Positions 1 through 6,503 are shown, counted from the stretch's first letter. The stretch: 6,509 bases of DNA from Spirochaetaceae bacterium (GCA_031290405.1 JAITNO010000165.1:1-6509), one strand, 5' to 3'. Numbers and translations are program-made. The notes: generated by a model from the sequence alone, not told the origin.

Positions 1-1
1 T

Positions 2-174
2 GTTGAGACCCTCAAGGTCGGGACGTTGAAACCCTCAAGGTCGGGACGTTGAAACCCTCAAGGTCGGGACGTTGAAACCCTCAAGGTCGGACGTTGAGAC
101 CCTCAAGGTCGGACGTTGAGAGGCTCAAGGTCGGACGTTGAGAGGCTCAAGGTCGGACGTTGAGAGGCTCAAGG
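2..174. repeat. Tandem array of eight 22-23 bp units, cut by the left window edge
   Basis: Eight head-to-tail units start at 2, 25, 48, 71, 93, 115, 137 and 159. Each begins GTTGA and, except the last, ends in GGAC. Units 1-3 are 23 bp (GGGAC end); units 4-7 are 22 bp (GGAC end); unit 8 decays after AAGG at 174. The middle triplet is ACC in units 1-5 and AGG in units 6-8, and units 2-4 have GAAACC instead of GAGACC. Most units contain the small palindrome TTGAG-N3-CTCAA. Units 2 and 3 are identical, as are 6 and 7, which suggests stepwise local duplication. There are no spacers, so this is not a CRISPR array. No reading frame across it looks like a real gene. It may extend left of the window. 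Its function is unknown. Confidence 0.93.
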
Positions 175-199
175 CGGGGGGCTCATCCCTCCTCCACAT

Positions 200-205
200 A
201 AGGAG
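200..205 (+). promoter_or_regulatory. Ribosome binding site of the ABC ATPase gene
   Basis: AAGGAG lies 6 nt before the ATG at 212, an almost ideal Shine-Dalgarno site that fixes the start. The preceding CTCC at 192-195 can pair with GGAG at 202-205 across a 6-nt loop, so a weak 4-bp hairpin could partly mask the site. That hairpin is an inference and may mean nothing. No convincing -10/-35 promoter is visible between the repeat array and this site. Confidence 0.85.
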
Positions 206-211
206 TGCAGT

Positions 212-961
212 ATGATTGAAGTGAAGGATTTGGTGTTTGGGTATGGCAAGCGGCGCACCGTGCTGAACGGGGTGAACTTCTCTGCGGGGCGCGGCGAGGT
301 TGTGAGCATTCTGGGGCCCAACGGCTGCGGCAAGAGCACGCTGCTGAAGGTGCTGCTGGGGTTCTTTGCCGCGGGGCGGGGGATGGTGTGCGTGGACGGC
401 GTGGATGTGCGGGCCGTCCGGCGCCGCCAGATGGCGCGGATATTTTCCTATGTGCCGCAGTCGCACAACGGGGTGTTTTCCTACAGCGCGCTGGACGTGG
501 TGTTGATGGGCCGGACAAACGGCGTGGGCTGGCATCGCTATGGCAAGGCCGACCATGAGGCGGCGCGGAGGGCCCTGGAGACGCTGCGCATCGCAGGCTT
601 TGCGGACAGGCTCTACCTGCACCTGTCCGGCGGCGAGCGGCAGCTTGTGCTGATTGCCCGCGCGCTGGCGCAGGGGGCGCAGTATATCGTCATGGACGAG
701 CCGGCGTCGGGGCTTGACTATGGGAACCAGTATGTCCTCTTGGAAGCGATACAAAGGCTAAGCTGCGCAGGCCATTCGATTCTGCTGACGACGCATTGTC
801 CTGAGCACGCGCGCTTCTTAGGCGGCAGAGCCCTCCTCATGAAAGAGGGCCGCGTCATTGCCGACGGCGACGCGGATGCGGTGATTCACCGTGCGAGCAT
901 CGGCGCGCTCTACGGCATGAGCGCGGAGTTGCTGGACAGGGTGTTGCCGCCGGGGGATTGA
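212..961 (+). CDS. ABC transporter ATP-binding protein, FecE/BtuD-type (iron-siderophore, heme or cobalamin uptake family)
   Basis: This is the cytoplasmic ATPase subunit of an importer; two copies would drive a FecCD-type permease dimer. The 249-residue length is usual for FecE/BtuD proteins. In order the protein shows A-loop Tyr11, Walker A GPNGCGKST (35-43), Q-loop in YVPQ (80-83), signature LSGGERQ (138-144), Walker B YIVMDEP (158-164), D-loop SGLD (166-169) and H-loop His195 in LLTTH. All catalytic positions are present, so the protein should be active. The family assignment rests on the overall pattern, including the VPQ segment followed by FSYSALDVVLMGR, and on the neighbouring FecCD-type permease. 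The substrate cannot be read from an ATPase. The likely partner permease lies 81 bp downstream on the opposite strand, an unusual layout. No binding protein gene is nearby, and no clear terminator follows the stop. Confidence 0.93.
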   Translation: MIEVKDLVFGYGKRRTVLNGVNFSAGRGEVVSILGPNGCGKSTLLKVLLGFFAAGRGMVCVDGVDVRAVRRRQMARIFSYVPQSHNGVFSYSALDVVLMGRTNGVGWHRYGKADHEAARRALETLRIAGFADRLYLHLSGGERQLVLIARALAQGAQYIVMDEPASGLDYGNQYVLLEAIQRLSCAGHSILLTTHCPEHARFLGGRALLMKEGRVIADGDADAVIHRASIGALYGMSAELLDRVLPPGD

Positions 962-1042
962 CTATGGGCTGCCGCCGCGCATGCTGTTGTCTGCGGCTTG
1001 GAGCGCTTGATGTTAAAGTGCGCGCCGTCAGGGGGTGGCGTC

Positions 1043-2119
1043 CTAGATCCTGTTGCCTCTGTTTAAGATAAGATACACGAAGAAGGGCGCGCCGATGAAC
1101 GAGGTGAGGATGCCTATGGGCACCTCCGACGTCGAGATGGTGCGGGCGATGTTGTCCACGACCAGCAGGTAGGACGCGCCGAGCAGCATGGAGGCGGGCA
1201 GCAGGACGCGGTTGTCGGAGCCGGCCATCATGCGGGCAAAGTGGGGAATGACGAGGCCGACCCAGCCTATCATGCCGCTGATGGATACGCAGGCGGCGCT
1301 CACGATGGTGGCCCCCGCGATGACGGCGGCGCGGACCAGGCGGGTGTTGACGCCCATCGAACGCGCCTCGTCTTCGCCCTGCGTCATAAGGTTTAACGGC
1401 ACGCGGCATAGAAAGAGGACGGCAAGGCCCAGCGCTATGGGGGGCGCGGCCAGGGCGAGGTCGGCGGTGCGGATGCCCGCCAGGCTGCCCATGAGCCAGT
1501 AGGTGATTGCCGGCAGGACGTTGGTCTGGTCGGCGGTGAGTTTAAGGAAGGCGGTTGCCGAAGAGAAAAGGGAGCCGAGCATGATGCCCGAAAGGACGAG
1601 GGACAGGGTGGGGTTTGAGCGCGCGCTGGAGGATATGAGCACGGCGGCGAGCACGGCGCTTAAGCCAAAGAGGAAGGCGCTTGCCGAAATCATGAAGTAG
1701 GAGGCGCCTGACATGATCGCAAGAGCCGCGCCAAAGCCGGCGCCGGCGGATGAGCCGAGTATGTCGGGCGAGGCGAGTGGGTTGATGAAGAGGCTCTGGT
1801 AACAGACGCCGGCGGCGGAGAGGCCTGCGCCGATCATGGCGGCGGCGGCGACGCGGGGCAGGCGGACGTTGAAGACGACGGCGTTCACCTGCGCGCTCCA
1901 GTCTTGCGCGCGGTTAAGGAGCCGGTACACCAGTGTGTGCACCAGCTCTCCGGGCTTGACGGGAAACACGCCTATCATAAACGAAAACAGGAAGCAGCAT
2001 ACGAAGACGGCGCCGAGGATGGCTATGCAGAAGGCGTTCTTTCGTATCACTTTATTCACAGTGGGGTTTACTGCCCCGCAGCTTGCTGCGGTTAAATTCT
2101 CGTAACGCTTAGACTTCAT
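1043..2119 (-). CDS. FecCD/BtuC-family ABC transporter permease
   Basis: This inner-membrane permease would carry a siderophore, heme or cobalamin-like ligand together with an ATPase of the FecE/BtuD type. Numbered from the ATG at 2119 (358 residues), the first hydrophobic segment covers about 29-52. Family motifs follow: RLPRVAAAAMIGAG (86-99), NPLASPDILGSSAGA (113-127), YWLMGSL (207-213), the cytoplasmic coupling segment GEDEARSMGVN (248-258), GMIGWVGLVIPHFARMMAG (282-300) and EVPIGILTSFIGAPFF (332-347). The C-terminus looks complete. The start is uncertain. The frame is open up to a GTG at 2134, ATG 2119 has only a weak GGGG upstream, and GTGs at 2059 and 2050 would give 338 or 335 residues, closer to BtuC/FepD length. 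Everything upstream of 2061 lies in a palindromic element. A strong terminator sits just upstream, and no clear promoter separates the two. Confidence 0.9.
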   Translation of the reverse strand: MKSKRYENLTAASCGAVNPTVNKVIRKNAFCIAILGAVFVCCFLFSFMIGVFPVKPGELVHTLVYRLLNRAQDWSAQVNAVVFNVRLPRVAAAAMIGAGLSAAGVCYQSLFINPLASPDILGSSAGAGFGAALAIMSGASYFMISASAFLFGLSAVLAAVLISSSARSNPTLSLVLSGIMLGSLFSSATAFLKLTADQTNVLPAITYWLMGSLAGIRTADLALAAPPIALGLAVLFLCRVPLNLMTQGEDEARSMGVNTRLVRAAVIAGATIVSAACVSISGMIGWVGLVIPHFARMMAGSDNRVLLPASMLLGASYLLVVDNIARTISTSEVPIGILTSFIGAPFFVYLILNRGNRI

Positions 2120-2134
2120 GGCATTAAACCCCAC
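2061..2134. repeat. 74-bp palindromic element with 15-bp imperfect terminal inverted repeats
   Basis: The left end GTGGGGTTTACTGCC (2061-2075) and the right end read on the minus strand, GTGGGGTTTAATGCC (2134-2120), match at 14 of 15 positions. Inside lies a perfect hairpin, CCGCAGC-TT-GCTGCGG (2076-2091). The element covers the first codons of the permease frame, including the candidate starts at 2134 and 2119. Its form recalls REP/MITE-like intergenic palindromes. No second full copy is in the window, so mobility is an inference. It could also simply be a structured 5' leader. Confidence 0.7.
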
Positions 2135-2159
2135 ACGTACAATAAATTTCCTCTAGAAC

Positions 2160-2195
2160 AAAAAATACCCCGCTGCTTGCAGCGGGGATTTTTTA
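2160..2195 (-). terminator. Strong bidirectional intrinsic terminator closing the clp-UPRTase-TPR operon
   Basis: A perfect 8-bp stem, CCCCGCTG / CAGCGGGG, with a CTTG loop occupies 2169-2188. On the minus strand it is followed by a TA and a run of seven T (2166-2160); on the plus strand by an A and six T (2190-2195). It begins about 36 nt after the stop of the TPR gene, so it is well placed to end that transcript. It could also stop plus-strand transcription arriving from the ABC side. Confidence 0.92.
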
Positions 2196-2224
2196 TCGTC
2201 TGTGTGCGGTGTTTCAGCGCGTCC

Positions 2225-3271
2225 TTAGGGCGTCGCCGTCTGTCCGGTTTCGGGGATGGCCGGCGGCGTTGCGGCGCTTGCGGCGGCGTCCGGCGGCGGC
2301 TCTGCGGCTTGGGCTTCCGCGGTTTTAAGCTTGGCGGCCACATCGCCTGCAATGACGGAGATTTCTTCTTTGTGCACGCTCGAGACGCGGGCGTCTTTTG
2401 CCAGTTCATTAACGGATTCAAGGTCGGCAAAGCCGCCGCTTACCGCCTCTTTGAGGATGGCGATGCCTTCGTCGTTGTTGTTGTCGGCGGTTAACAGCAG
2501 ATAGGCCAATTTGTATTGCACATCGCCTTTCTTAACCGTTGCGGTTTCCGTGCCGCCGGTCCACCCTTCGAGGGCTTTTTTTAATTCTTCGATGGCGCGC
2601 GCATAGTAAGTCGCCGTTTCGAGGGCTTCGGCATATTCGTATCGGACAAGGGGGTCGGTGTTTTTGACAAACCACAACGCGTAATCGTCAATGGCCTCGA
2701 CCTTATTCTGGGCTTTTTCGGCGCGGGCAAGCAGGAGGAGGGTGTTTTTGTTGTCCGGCATATCGTAACTGAATTTCTTAAGCACGGCTTCCGCTTCGGG
2801 GTATTTTTGCATCGCGTAGAGTATCATCGCATAGTTGTACCCGTCGTCCGCGCTTTCCGGTTCAAGCTTCAACACCCTTTCATAATACGCTTCCGCGCCG
2901 TCAATGTCGCCGAGCATAATTTTCGTATAGGCGATTGATTTTAACGCCATCACGTTTTCGCCGTCGTCTTTGAGGATGTTCTCGAAATGCTGCGCCGCTA
3001 TGGTGTACTTCTTTGTTTCAAACGCGATGCGCCCCAGATTGTATTCCGAAGCGCGCATGGTCGTCTTAACGCTGTTTGCCCTTTCAAGCCAGCGCTGCGC
3101 CTCGCTAAACTTTCCCATGTCGTAGTACGCCATGCCGATGGAGTAATACTCTTCCGCCGACGCCGCCGACGCGCACGACAAGAGGATGAAGCATACGGAG
3201 TAAAGAAGAAGGAAGGACGAAAAAAGTCCCTTGACGAAAACTCCGCGCCGTTCCCCGTTCCATTTTTTCAC
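2225..3271 (-). CDS. Exported tetratricopeptide-repeat protein
   Basis: The protein has 348 residues from a GTG that overlaps the upstream UPRTase stop as GTGA, with GGGGAGG 5 nt before it. An open frame continues further upstream, but that part is only a shadow of the UPRTase gene. Residues 1-14 are basic (KKWNGERRG), 16-32 are hydrophobic, and the ASAASA-EE sequence (34-41) is a good signal peptidase I site. Cys33 in LLSC could instead be a relaxed lipobox. The mature part begins with TPR-like helical pairs at about 40-70 (YYSIGMAYYDMGKFSEAQRW), 76-101, 108-140 and 144-170, with weaker ones to about 285. The tail 317-348 is Ala/Pro/Glu-rich and probably disordered. TPR domains bind proteins; the partner cannot be named. 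The place of action is the periplasm or outer face of the membrane. It is the last gene of the operon, followed by a terminator. Confidence 0.88.
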   Translation of the reverse strand: MKKWNGERRGVFVKGLFSSFLLLYSVCFILLSCASAASAEEYYSIGMAYYDMGKFSEAQRWLERANSVKTTMRASEYNLGRIAFETKKYTIAAQHFENILKDDGENVMALKSIAYTKIMLGDIDGAEAYYERVLKLEPESADDGYNYAMILYAMQKYPEAEAVLKKFSYDMPDNKNTLLLLARAEKAQNKVEAIDDYALWFVKNTDPLVRYEYAEALETATYYARAIEELKKALEGWTGGTETATVKKGDVQYKLAYLLLTADNNNDEGIAILKEAVSGGFADLESVNELAKDARVSSVHKEEISVIAGDVAAKLKTAEAQAAEPPPDAAASAATPPAIPETGQTATP

Positions 3272-4338
3272 TGCTGCCTCCCCAGCACCGTGTCTTCTAT
3301 TTCCCGCAATTGCGAGCGGTACAGGCCGGTGATGTTGCTGCCGTAGTTTGCGATAAGCTGCAGGATGTTTCTGCCCGGAGGCTTTTCGTCTTTTCCGTTT
3401 ATGCGGTCGCCCGCGTCGCCCAGGCCGGGGAGTATGTAGGCCGCTTCGTTCAAAACGGGGTCCATCCAGAGCGTCCACACGCTGCAATGCGGAATCGCGC
3501 GGACGACGCGAAGCGCCCCCTTCAACGCCGATATGACGTTGAAAAAATGCACCGAACGGGGACGCACCCCTTCAGTCATCAAGTATTTGACAACGGTAAC
3601 AAGGCTGCCGCCGGTCGCGTTCATCGGGTCGGCGAAAATCAAATCTTTTCCATCAAGGAGCGACGCGTCAACATACGATCGATCCAGATCAAGAATGTAC
3701 TCCATGTTGTTTTCTTTTTTTGTCTCGTCTCTTTTAATTCTAAAAAGCGCGAACGGCGTAACGTAAGCCGACGATGAATACTCTTCTATCTCTTTTGACA
3801 TTATGATTGACGGCAAGAGCGCACCGCGCAGCAACACGCACATAACGGTATTCTCGATTTGCGAATCAATGTTGGGGATTTTATGCACGGCATAATTCTG
3901 CACAGGAACGGTTACCGGCGTTTTAATGATAAGATGATTTTTTTCAGCGCCGCGGCTTCCTCCCCAAGCGAAATTAAAGAGCAGTTCGTAGGCGCGTTGC
4001 ACGTAGTACACAAACTCTTCTTTATCGGTTCTAATGTCGCGGAGCTTTGCAATAAGGCGGGACGCTTCGGCGTGCGACTCGTGAGGCGTTTTGAAGCTGT
4101 ATACGTTGATGTATCGCTCATCTTTGCATATATCCTGCATCACCTTGCCCATTTCGTTGTACAAACGGATAAGGTTTTGTTCTTCCCTGCCGCGCTCCAT
4201 GTTGTCGTGCGCCGTGCTGTAACGAGAAAACATCGCCGTTACTTCGCTGTAGATCCTGTCCATGGCGGCGATTACTTCCCTGTCATGCCCCGTCAAAAAG
4301 CCGTCAAGGTCAACGGCCTTCAACACAACCTTAGCCAT
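3268..4338 (-). CDS. Uracil phosphoribosyltransferase-family protein with a long N-terminal extension
   Basis: UPRTases make UMP from uracil and PRPP in pyrimidine salvage. The C-terminal half (about 155-356) carries the family marks: the RG segment in CVLLRGALLP (167-176), the PRPP loop FADPMNATGGS (235-245), and the uracil-site segment LNEAAYILPGLGDAGDR (296-312). These match the family patterns DPMLATGGS and YIVPGLGDAGDR; the change of Leu to Asn in the PRPP loop is unusual. Typical UPRTases have about 210 residues, whereas this one has 356. Residues 1-130 are mostly charged and helical (for example YSEVTAMFSRYSTAHDN, 30-46) and not recognised. The ATG at 4338 has GGGAG just upstream and overlaps the Clp stop as ATGGCTAA. 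The frame further upstream is a shadow of the Clp gene. A cytoplasmic enzyme is most likely; a regulatory or altered substrate role is possible. Confidence 0.88.
   Translation of the reverse strand: MAKVVLKAVDLDGFLTGHDREVIAAMDRIYSEVTAMFSRYSTAHDNMERGREEQNLIRLYNEMGKVMQDICKDERYINVYSFKTPHESHAEASRLIAKLRDIRTDKEEFVYYVQRAYELLFNFAWGGSRGAEKNHLIIKTPVTVPVQNYAVHKIPNIDSQIENTVMCVLLRGALLPSIIMSKEIEEYSSSAYVTPFALFRIKRDETKKENNMEYILDLDRSYVDASLLDGKDLIFADPMNATGGSLVTVVKYLMTEGVRPRSVHFFNVISALKGALRVVRAIPHCSVWTLWMDPVLNEAAYILPGLGDAGDRINGKDEKPPGRNILQLIANYGSNITGLYRSQLREIEDTVLGRQQ
3277..3283 (-). promoter_or_regulatory. Ribosome binding site of the TPR gene, inside the UPRTase coding end
   Basis: GGGGAGG lies 5 nt before the GTG at 3271 and within the last codons of the UPRTase gene. 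It decides the start and removes the long upstream extension of the reading frame. With the GTGA overlap it predicts translational coupling. Confidence 0.85.
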
Positions 4339-6466
4339 GCCTTCTCCCGACCGCGCCTGCCGGACGGGCCGCCCTTGTCCGCGGACGGCTTGAAACAATT
4401 TTTAACGCGCCGTCCTGCCCGTTCACCTTGAAGATGGTGCCGCGCTCGAACCGTTCCCGTAAAATCAAATTGGCAAGCGATTTTTCCAGTTGCTGCTGCA
4501 CCCCGCGCCGCAGAGTCCTTGCGCCGTATTTCGCGCTGTCGTCATTGTTCAGCAAAATTTCCTTTGCCGAATCGGACACTTTGATGGAATAACCACACTC
4601 CTGCATCATGCGCATATTCAATGCCGCGATTTCAATGTCGAGGATATTTGTCAGCTCGGCCTTGTTCAAAGGATGGAACACGATGATGTCGTCCAGGCGG
4701 TTAAGAAATTCAGGATTGAAGATGCGTTTTGCCTCGCTGATTGCCGCGTTTTCTATTTCCTTGAAGTTAAGCCCCTTTTCGCTTTTGTCAAAGCCGATCT
4801 TTGACGCGCCTGAAATCTCTTTCGCGCCGACATTGCTCGTCATGATGATAATCGTGTTGCGGAAATTCACCGTGTGCCCCAGATTGTCCTTCAGCTCGCC
4901 TTCTTCGAGGATGGAGAGCAGGAGGTTGAAGACATCGCGGTGCGCCTTTTCGATTTCGTCGAACAAGACCACGCGGTAGGGATTTTTGCGGATCTTTTCG
5001 GTAAGCTCGCCGCCTTCCTCGTAGCCCACATAACCCGGAGGCGCCCCCGTAAGCCGCGCCGCATTGTGTTTTTCCATAAAGTCAGCCATGTCGATGCGGA
5101 CAAGCGCGTTTTCCTCGCCGAAGACCACGCGGGCAAGCGTGCGGGCAAGCAACGTTTTGCCCACACCCGTAGGCCCAAGCAGCATAAACGAACCAATGGG
5201 ACGGCGCGGGTCCGAGATGCCCGAACGCGAACGGCGGATAGCCGAACAAACTTCCCTGACCGCCTCTTCCTGCCCCACAATCGCCGAATGAAGTTCATTC
5301 TCCAGATTGACCAGCCGTTTCTGCTCCTCTTCTTCAAGATGATTCGCCGGAATCCCCGTCATCTCCGAAAGGACCGCGCGGACGTCCGCCGAATCGACCT
5401 TCACTGCGTACTTGCCGTTGGTAAATTGCCAGGCCGCGTTTTTTGCCGATTCAAGGGCAAGACGCAAAGCGCGCGCCTTTTCGCGGGATTCCGCAGCCCT
5501 GTCCTCGCGCCCGGCAGCCCTCATCGCCATCGTTTCCGCGTCAAGCGACTGGATCCGCGACTCAATATATTCAGCGTCTTCAGGTTCTTCGTAGTCGACG
5601 CCCTCGGCAAGCTTCTTCATCGCGCCCGCTTCGTCAAGAACGTCGATAGCCTTGTCCGGCATGAACCTGCCGCTAATATAGCGCGCGGCAAGGCGGGCTG
5701 CGTCGGCCACCGCCTCGTCAGTATAGCTGATGCAATGGTGCGCCTCGTAGCGGCCCTTCAAACCCTCCAAAATCTTGATCGTCGTATCCACACTCGGCTC
5801 GTCGACGACGACGCCCTGGAAACGGCGTTCAAGAGCAGCGTCTTTTTCAAAGTATTTGCGGAATTCGGCAAGAGTCGTCGCCCCAATCACCTGCAAGACG
5901 CCCCGCGAAAGCGCCGGCTTAAAGAGGTTGCTCGCATCCAACGTTCCCGATGCGCTCCCCGCGCCGACAATAGTATGGATCTCATCGATAAAGAGGATCA
6001 CATCTTTCGACAGTTCGATTTCGTAGAGCAGACGCTTAATCCGCTCCTCAAAATCCCCGCGAAAGCGCGTACCCGCAACCACCGCACCCATATCCAGGAG
6101 CAGCAGACGCTTTTTCGCAAGAAAACGCGGCGCCGCAGGGGAAACCATGCATTGAGCCATGCCCTCGGCAATCGCCGTCTTTCCCGTACCCGGCTCGCCG
6201 GTAAGAATGGGGTTGTTCTTCGTCCGGCGCGCCAGAATGCGAACACAGCGTTCGATCTCTTTTTCCCTGCCGATAACCGGGTCCAGAACCCCATCACGGG
6301 CAAGAGCCGTCAAATCGCGTGTAAACGCGTCCAGTGCCGGCGTCCCCTCGTTAAAGCCGCCGCCCCTGCCGCCCCTGCCGCGACCACGCAGGGCAATCAG
6401 TATCGCACAATCGCCCTCTTCAGTGTCTTTCTCACTGTTTTTTTCTTTTTCTTCCGTTTCATTCAT
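4331..6466 (-). CDS. ClpC-like AAA+ unfoldase lacking the Clp N-domain
   Basis: This is a double-ATPase Hsp100 unfoldase, expected to thread proteins into ClpP in the cytoplasm. It has 711 residues from the ATG at 6466. Module 1 has Walker A GEPGTGKT (90-97), Walker [10 protein letters not shown] (156-164) and Arg finger ERRF (213-216). A short helical M-domain, about 291-345, resembles the UVR-type insert of ClpC and is much shorter than that of ClpB. Module 2 has Walker A GPTGVGKT (431-438), Walker [10 protein letters not shown] (499-507), sensor 1 TSN (543-545), Arg finger [10 protein letters not shown] (584-593) and sensor 2 GAR (648-650). IGF (557-559) is the ClpP-docking tripeptide of ClpA/ClpC/ClpX and argues against ClpB. 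The two N-terminal Clp_N repeats (about 140 residues) are missing; instead there is an acidic stretch (2-19), [10 protein letters not shown] (28-37) and then the normal D1 lead-in. The tail (694-711) is Arg-rich. First gene of the operon. Confidence 0.92.
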   Translation of the reverse strand: MNETEEKEKNSEKDTEEGDCAILIALRGRGRGGRGGGFNEGTPALDAFTRDLTALARDGVLDPVIGREKEIERCVRILARRTKNNPILTGEPGTGKTAIAEGMAQCMVSPAAPRFLAKKRLLLLDMGAVVAGTRFRGDFEERIKRLLYEIELSKDVILFIDEIHTIVGAGSASGTLDASNLFKPALSRGVLQVIGATTLAEFRKYFEKDAALERRFQGVVVDEPSVDTTIKILEGLKGRYEAHHCISYTDEAVADAARLAARYISGRFMPDKAIDVLDEAGAMKKLAEGVDYEEPEDAEYIESRIQSLDAETMAMRAAGREDRAAESREKARALRLALESAKNAAWQFTNGKYAVKVDSADVRAVLSEMTGIPANHLEEEEQKRLVNLENELHSAIVGQEEAVREVCSAIRRSRSGISDPRRPIGSFMLLGPTGVGKTLLARTLARVVFGEENALVRIDMADFMEKHNAARLTGAPPGYVGYEEGGELTEKIRKNPYRVVLFDEIEKAHRDVFNLLLSILEEGELKDNLGHTVNFRNTIIIMTSNVGAKEISGASKIGFDKSEKGLNFKEIENAAISEAKRIFNPEFLNRLDDIIVFHPLNKAELTNILDIEIAALNMRMMQECGYSIKVSDSAKEILLNNDDSAKYGARTLRRGVQQQLEKSLANLILRERFERGTIFKVNGQDGALKIVSSRPRTRAARPAGAVGRRHG
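4340..4348 (-). promoter_or_regulatory. Ribosome binding site of the UPRTase gene, inside the Clp coding end
   Basis: GGGAGAAGG ends 1 nt before the ATG at 4338, and its GGAG core is 5 nt away. It also encodes part of the Arg-rich tail of the Clp protein. It fixes the UPRTase start and rules out the longer frame. Confidence 0.8.
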
Positions 6467-6474
6467 GATGCGGG

Positions 6475-6503
6475 AGTATACCACAAATTAAAAGACAAGG
6501 AAA
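6475..6503 (-). promoter_or_regulatory. Extended -10 promoter of the clp-UPRTase-TPR operon, probably giving a leaderless mRNA
   Basis: On the minus strand TGGTATACT (6483-6475) is an extended -10 element: TG, one base, then TATACT, 5 of 6 to consensus. With a 17-bp spacer the -35 is TTTCCT (6503-6498), weak, as is common with extended -10 promoters. Only 8 nt separate the -10 from the ATG at 6466, so transcription would start about 0-2 nt before the ATG. No Shine-Dalgarno sequence precedes that ATG. The frame stays open to a GTG at 6484, but that would lie upstream of the -10 and also has no ribosome binding site. Confidence 0.7.

Noticed and set aside
2..174. CRISPR array, because the units contain GTTGAAAC-like sequence
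   Set aside because: Units follow each other directly with no unique spacers, are only 22-23 bp and drift in sequence; no cas gene is present.
962..1042. Terminator between the ABC ATPase and the permease
   Set aside because: Only an imperfect GCCGC/GCGGC pairing with a long loop and no T run is visible.
855..1409. Open frame on the minus strand across the ABC-permease junction
   Set aside because: It overlaps both recognised genes in another frame, and its product is a His/Arg/Pro-rich low-complexity sequence typical of a GC-rich shadow frame.
3272..3487. N-terminal extension of the TPR protein up to residue 420 length
   Set aside because: It lies in the UPRTase coding region, is Arg/Pro/His-rich, and would bury the clear signal peptide; the GTG at 3271 has an excellent ribosome binding site.
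3310..3777. Plus-strand open frame opposite the UPRTase gene
   Set aside because: Antisense to a gene with clear family motifs, with no ribosome binding site or recognisable domain.
4339..4398. 20-residue N-terminal extension of the UPRTase
   Set aside because: It lies within the Clp gene, whereas the ATG at 4338 has a good GGAG 5 nt upstream.
3859..4431. Long plus-strand open frame opposite the UPRTase N-terminal part and the Clp end
   Set aside because: Antisense to two coupled genes; the translation has no recognisable family features.
4331..6466. Assignment of the Clp protein as the disaggregase ClpB
   Set aside because: The middle domain is short and an IGF ClpP-docking tripeptide is present, both features of ClpC/ClpA rather than ClpB.
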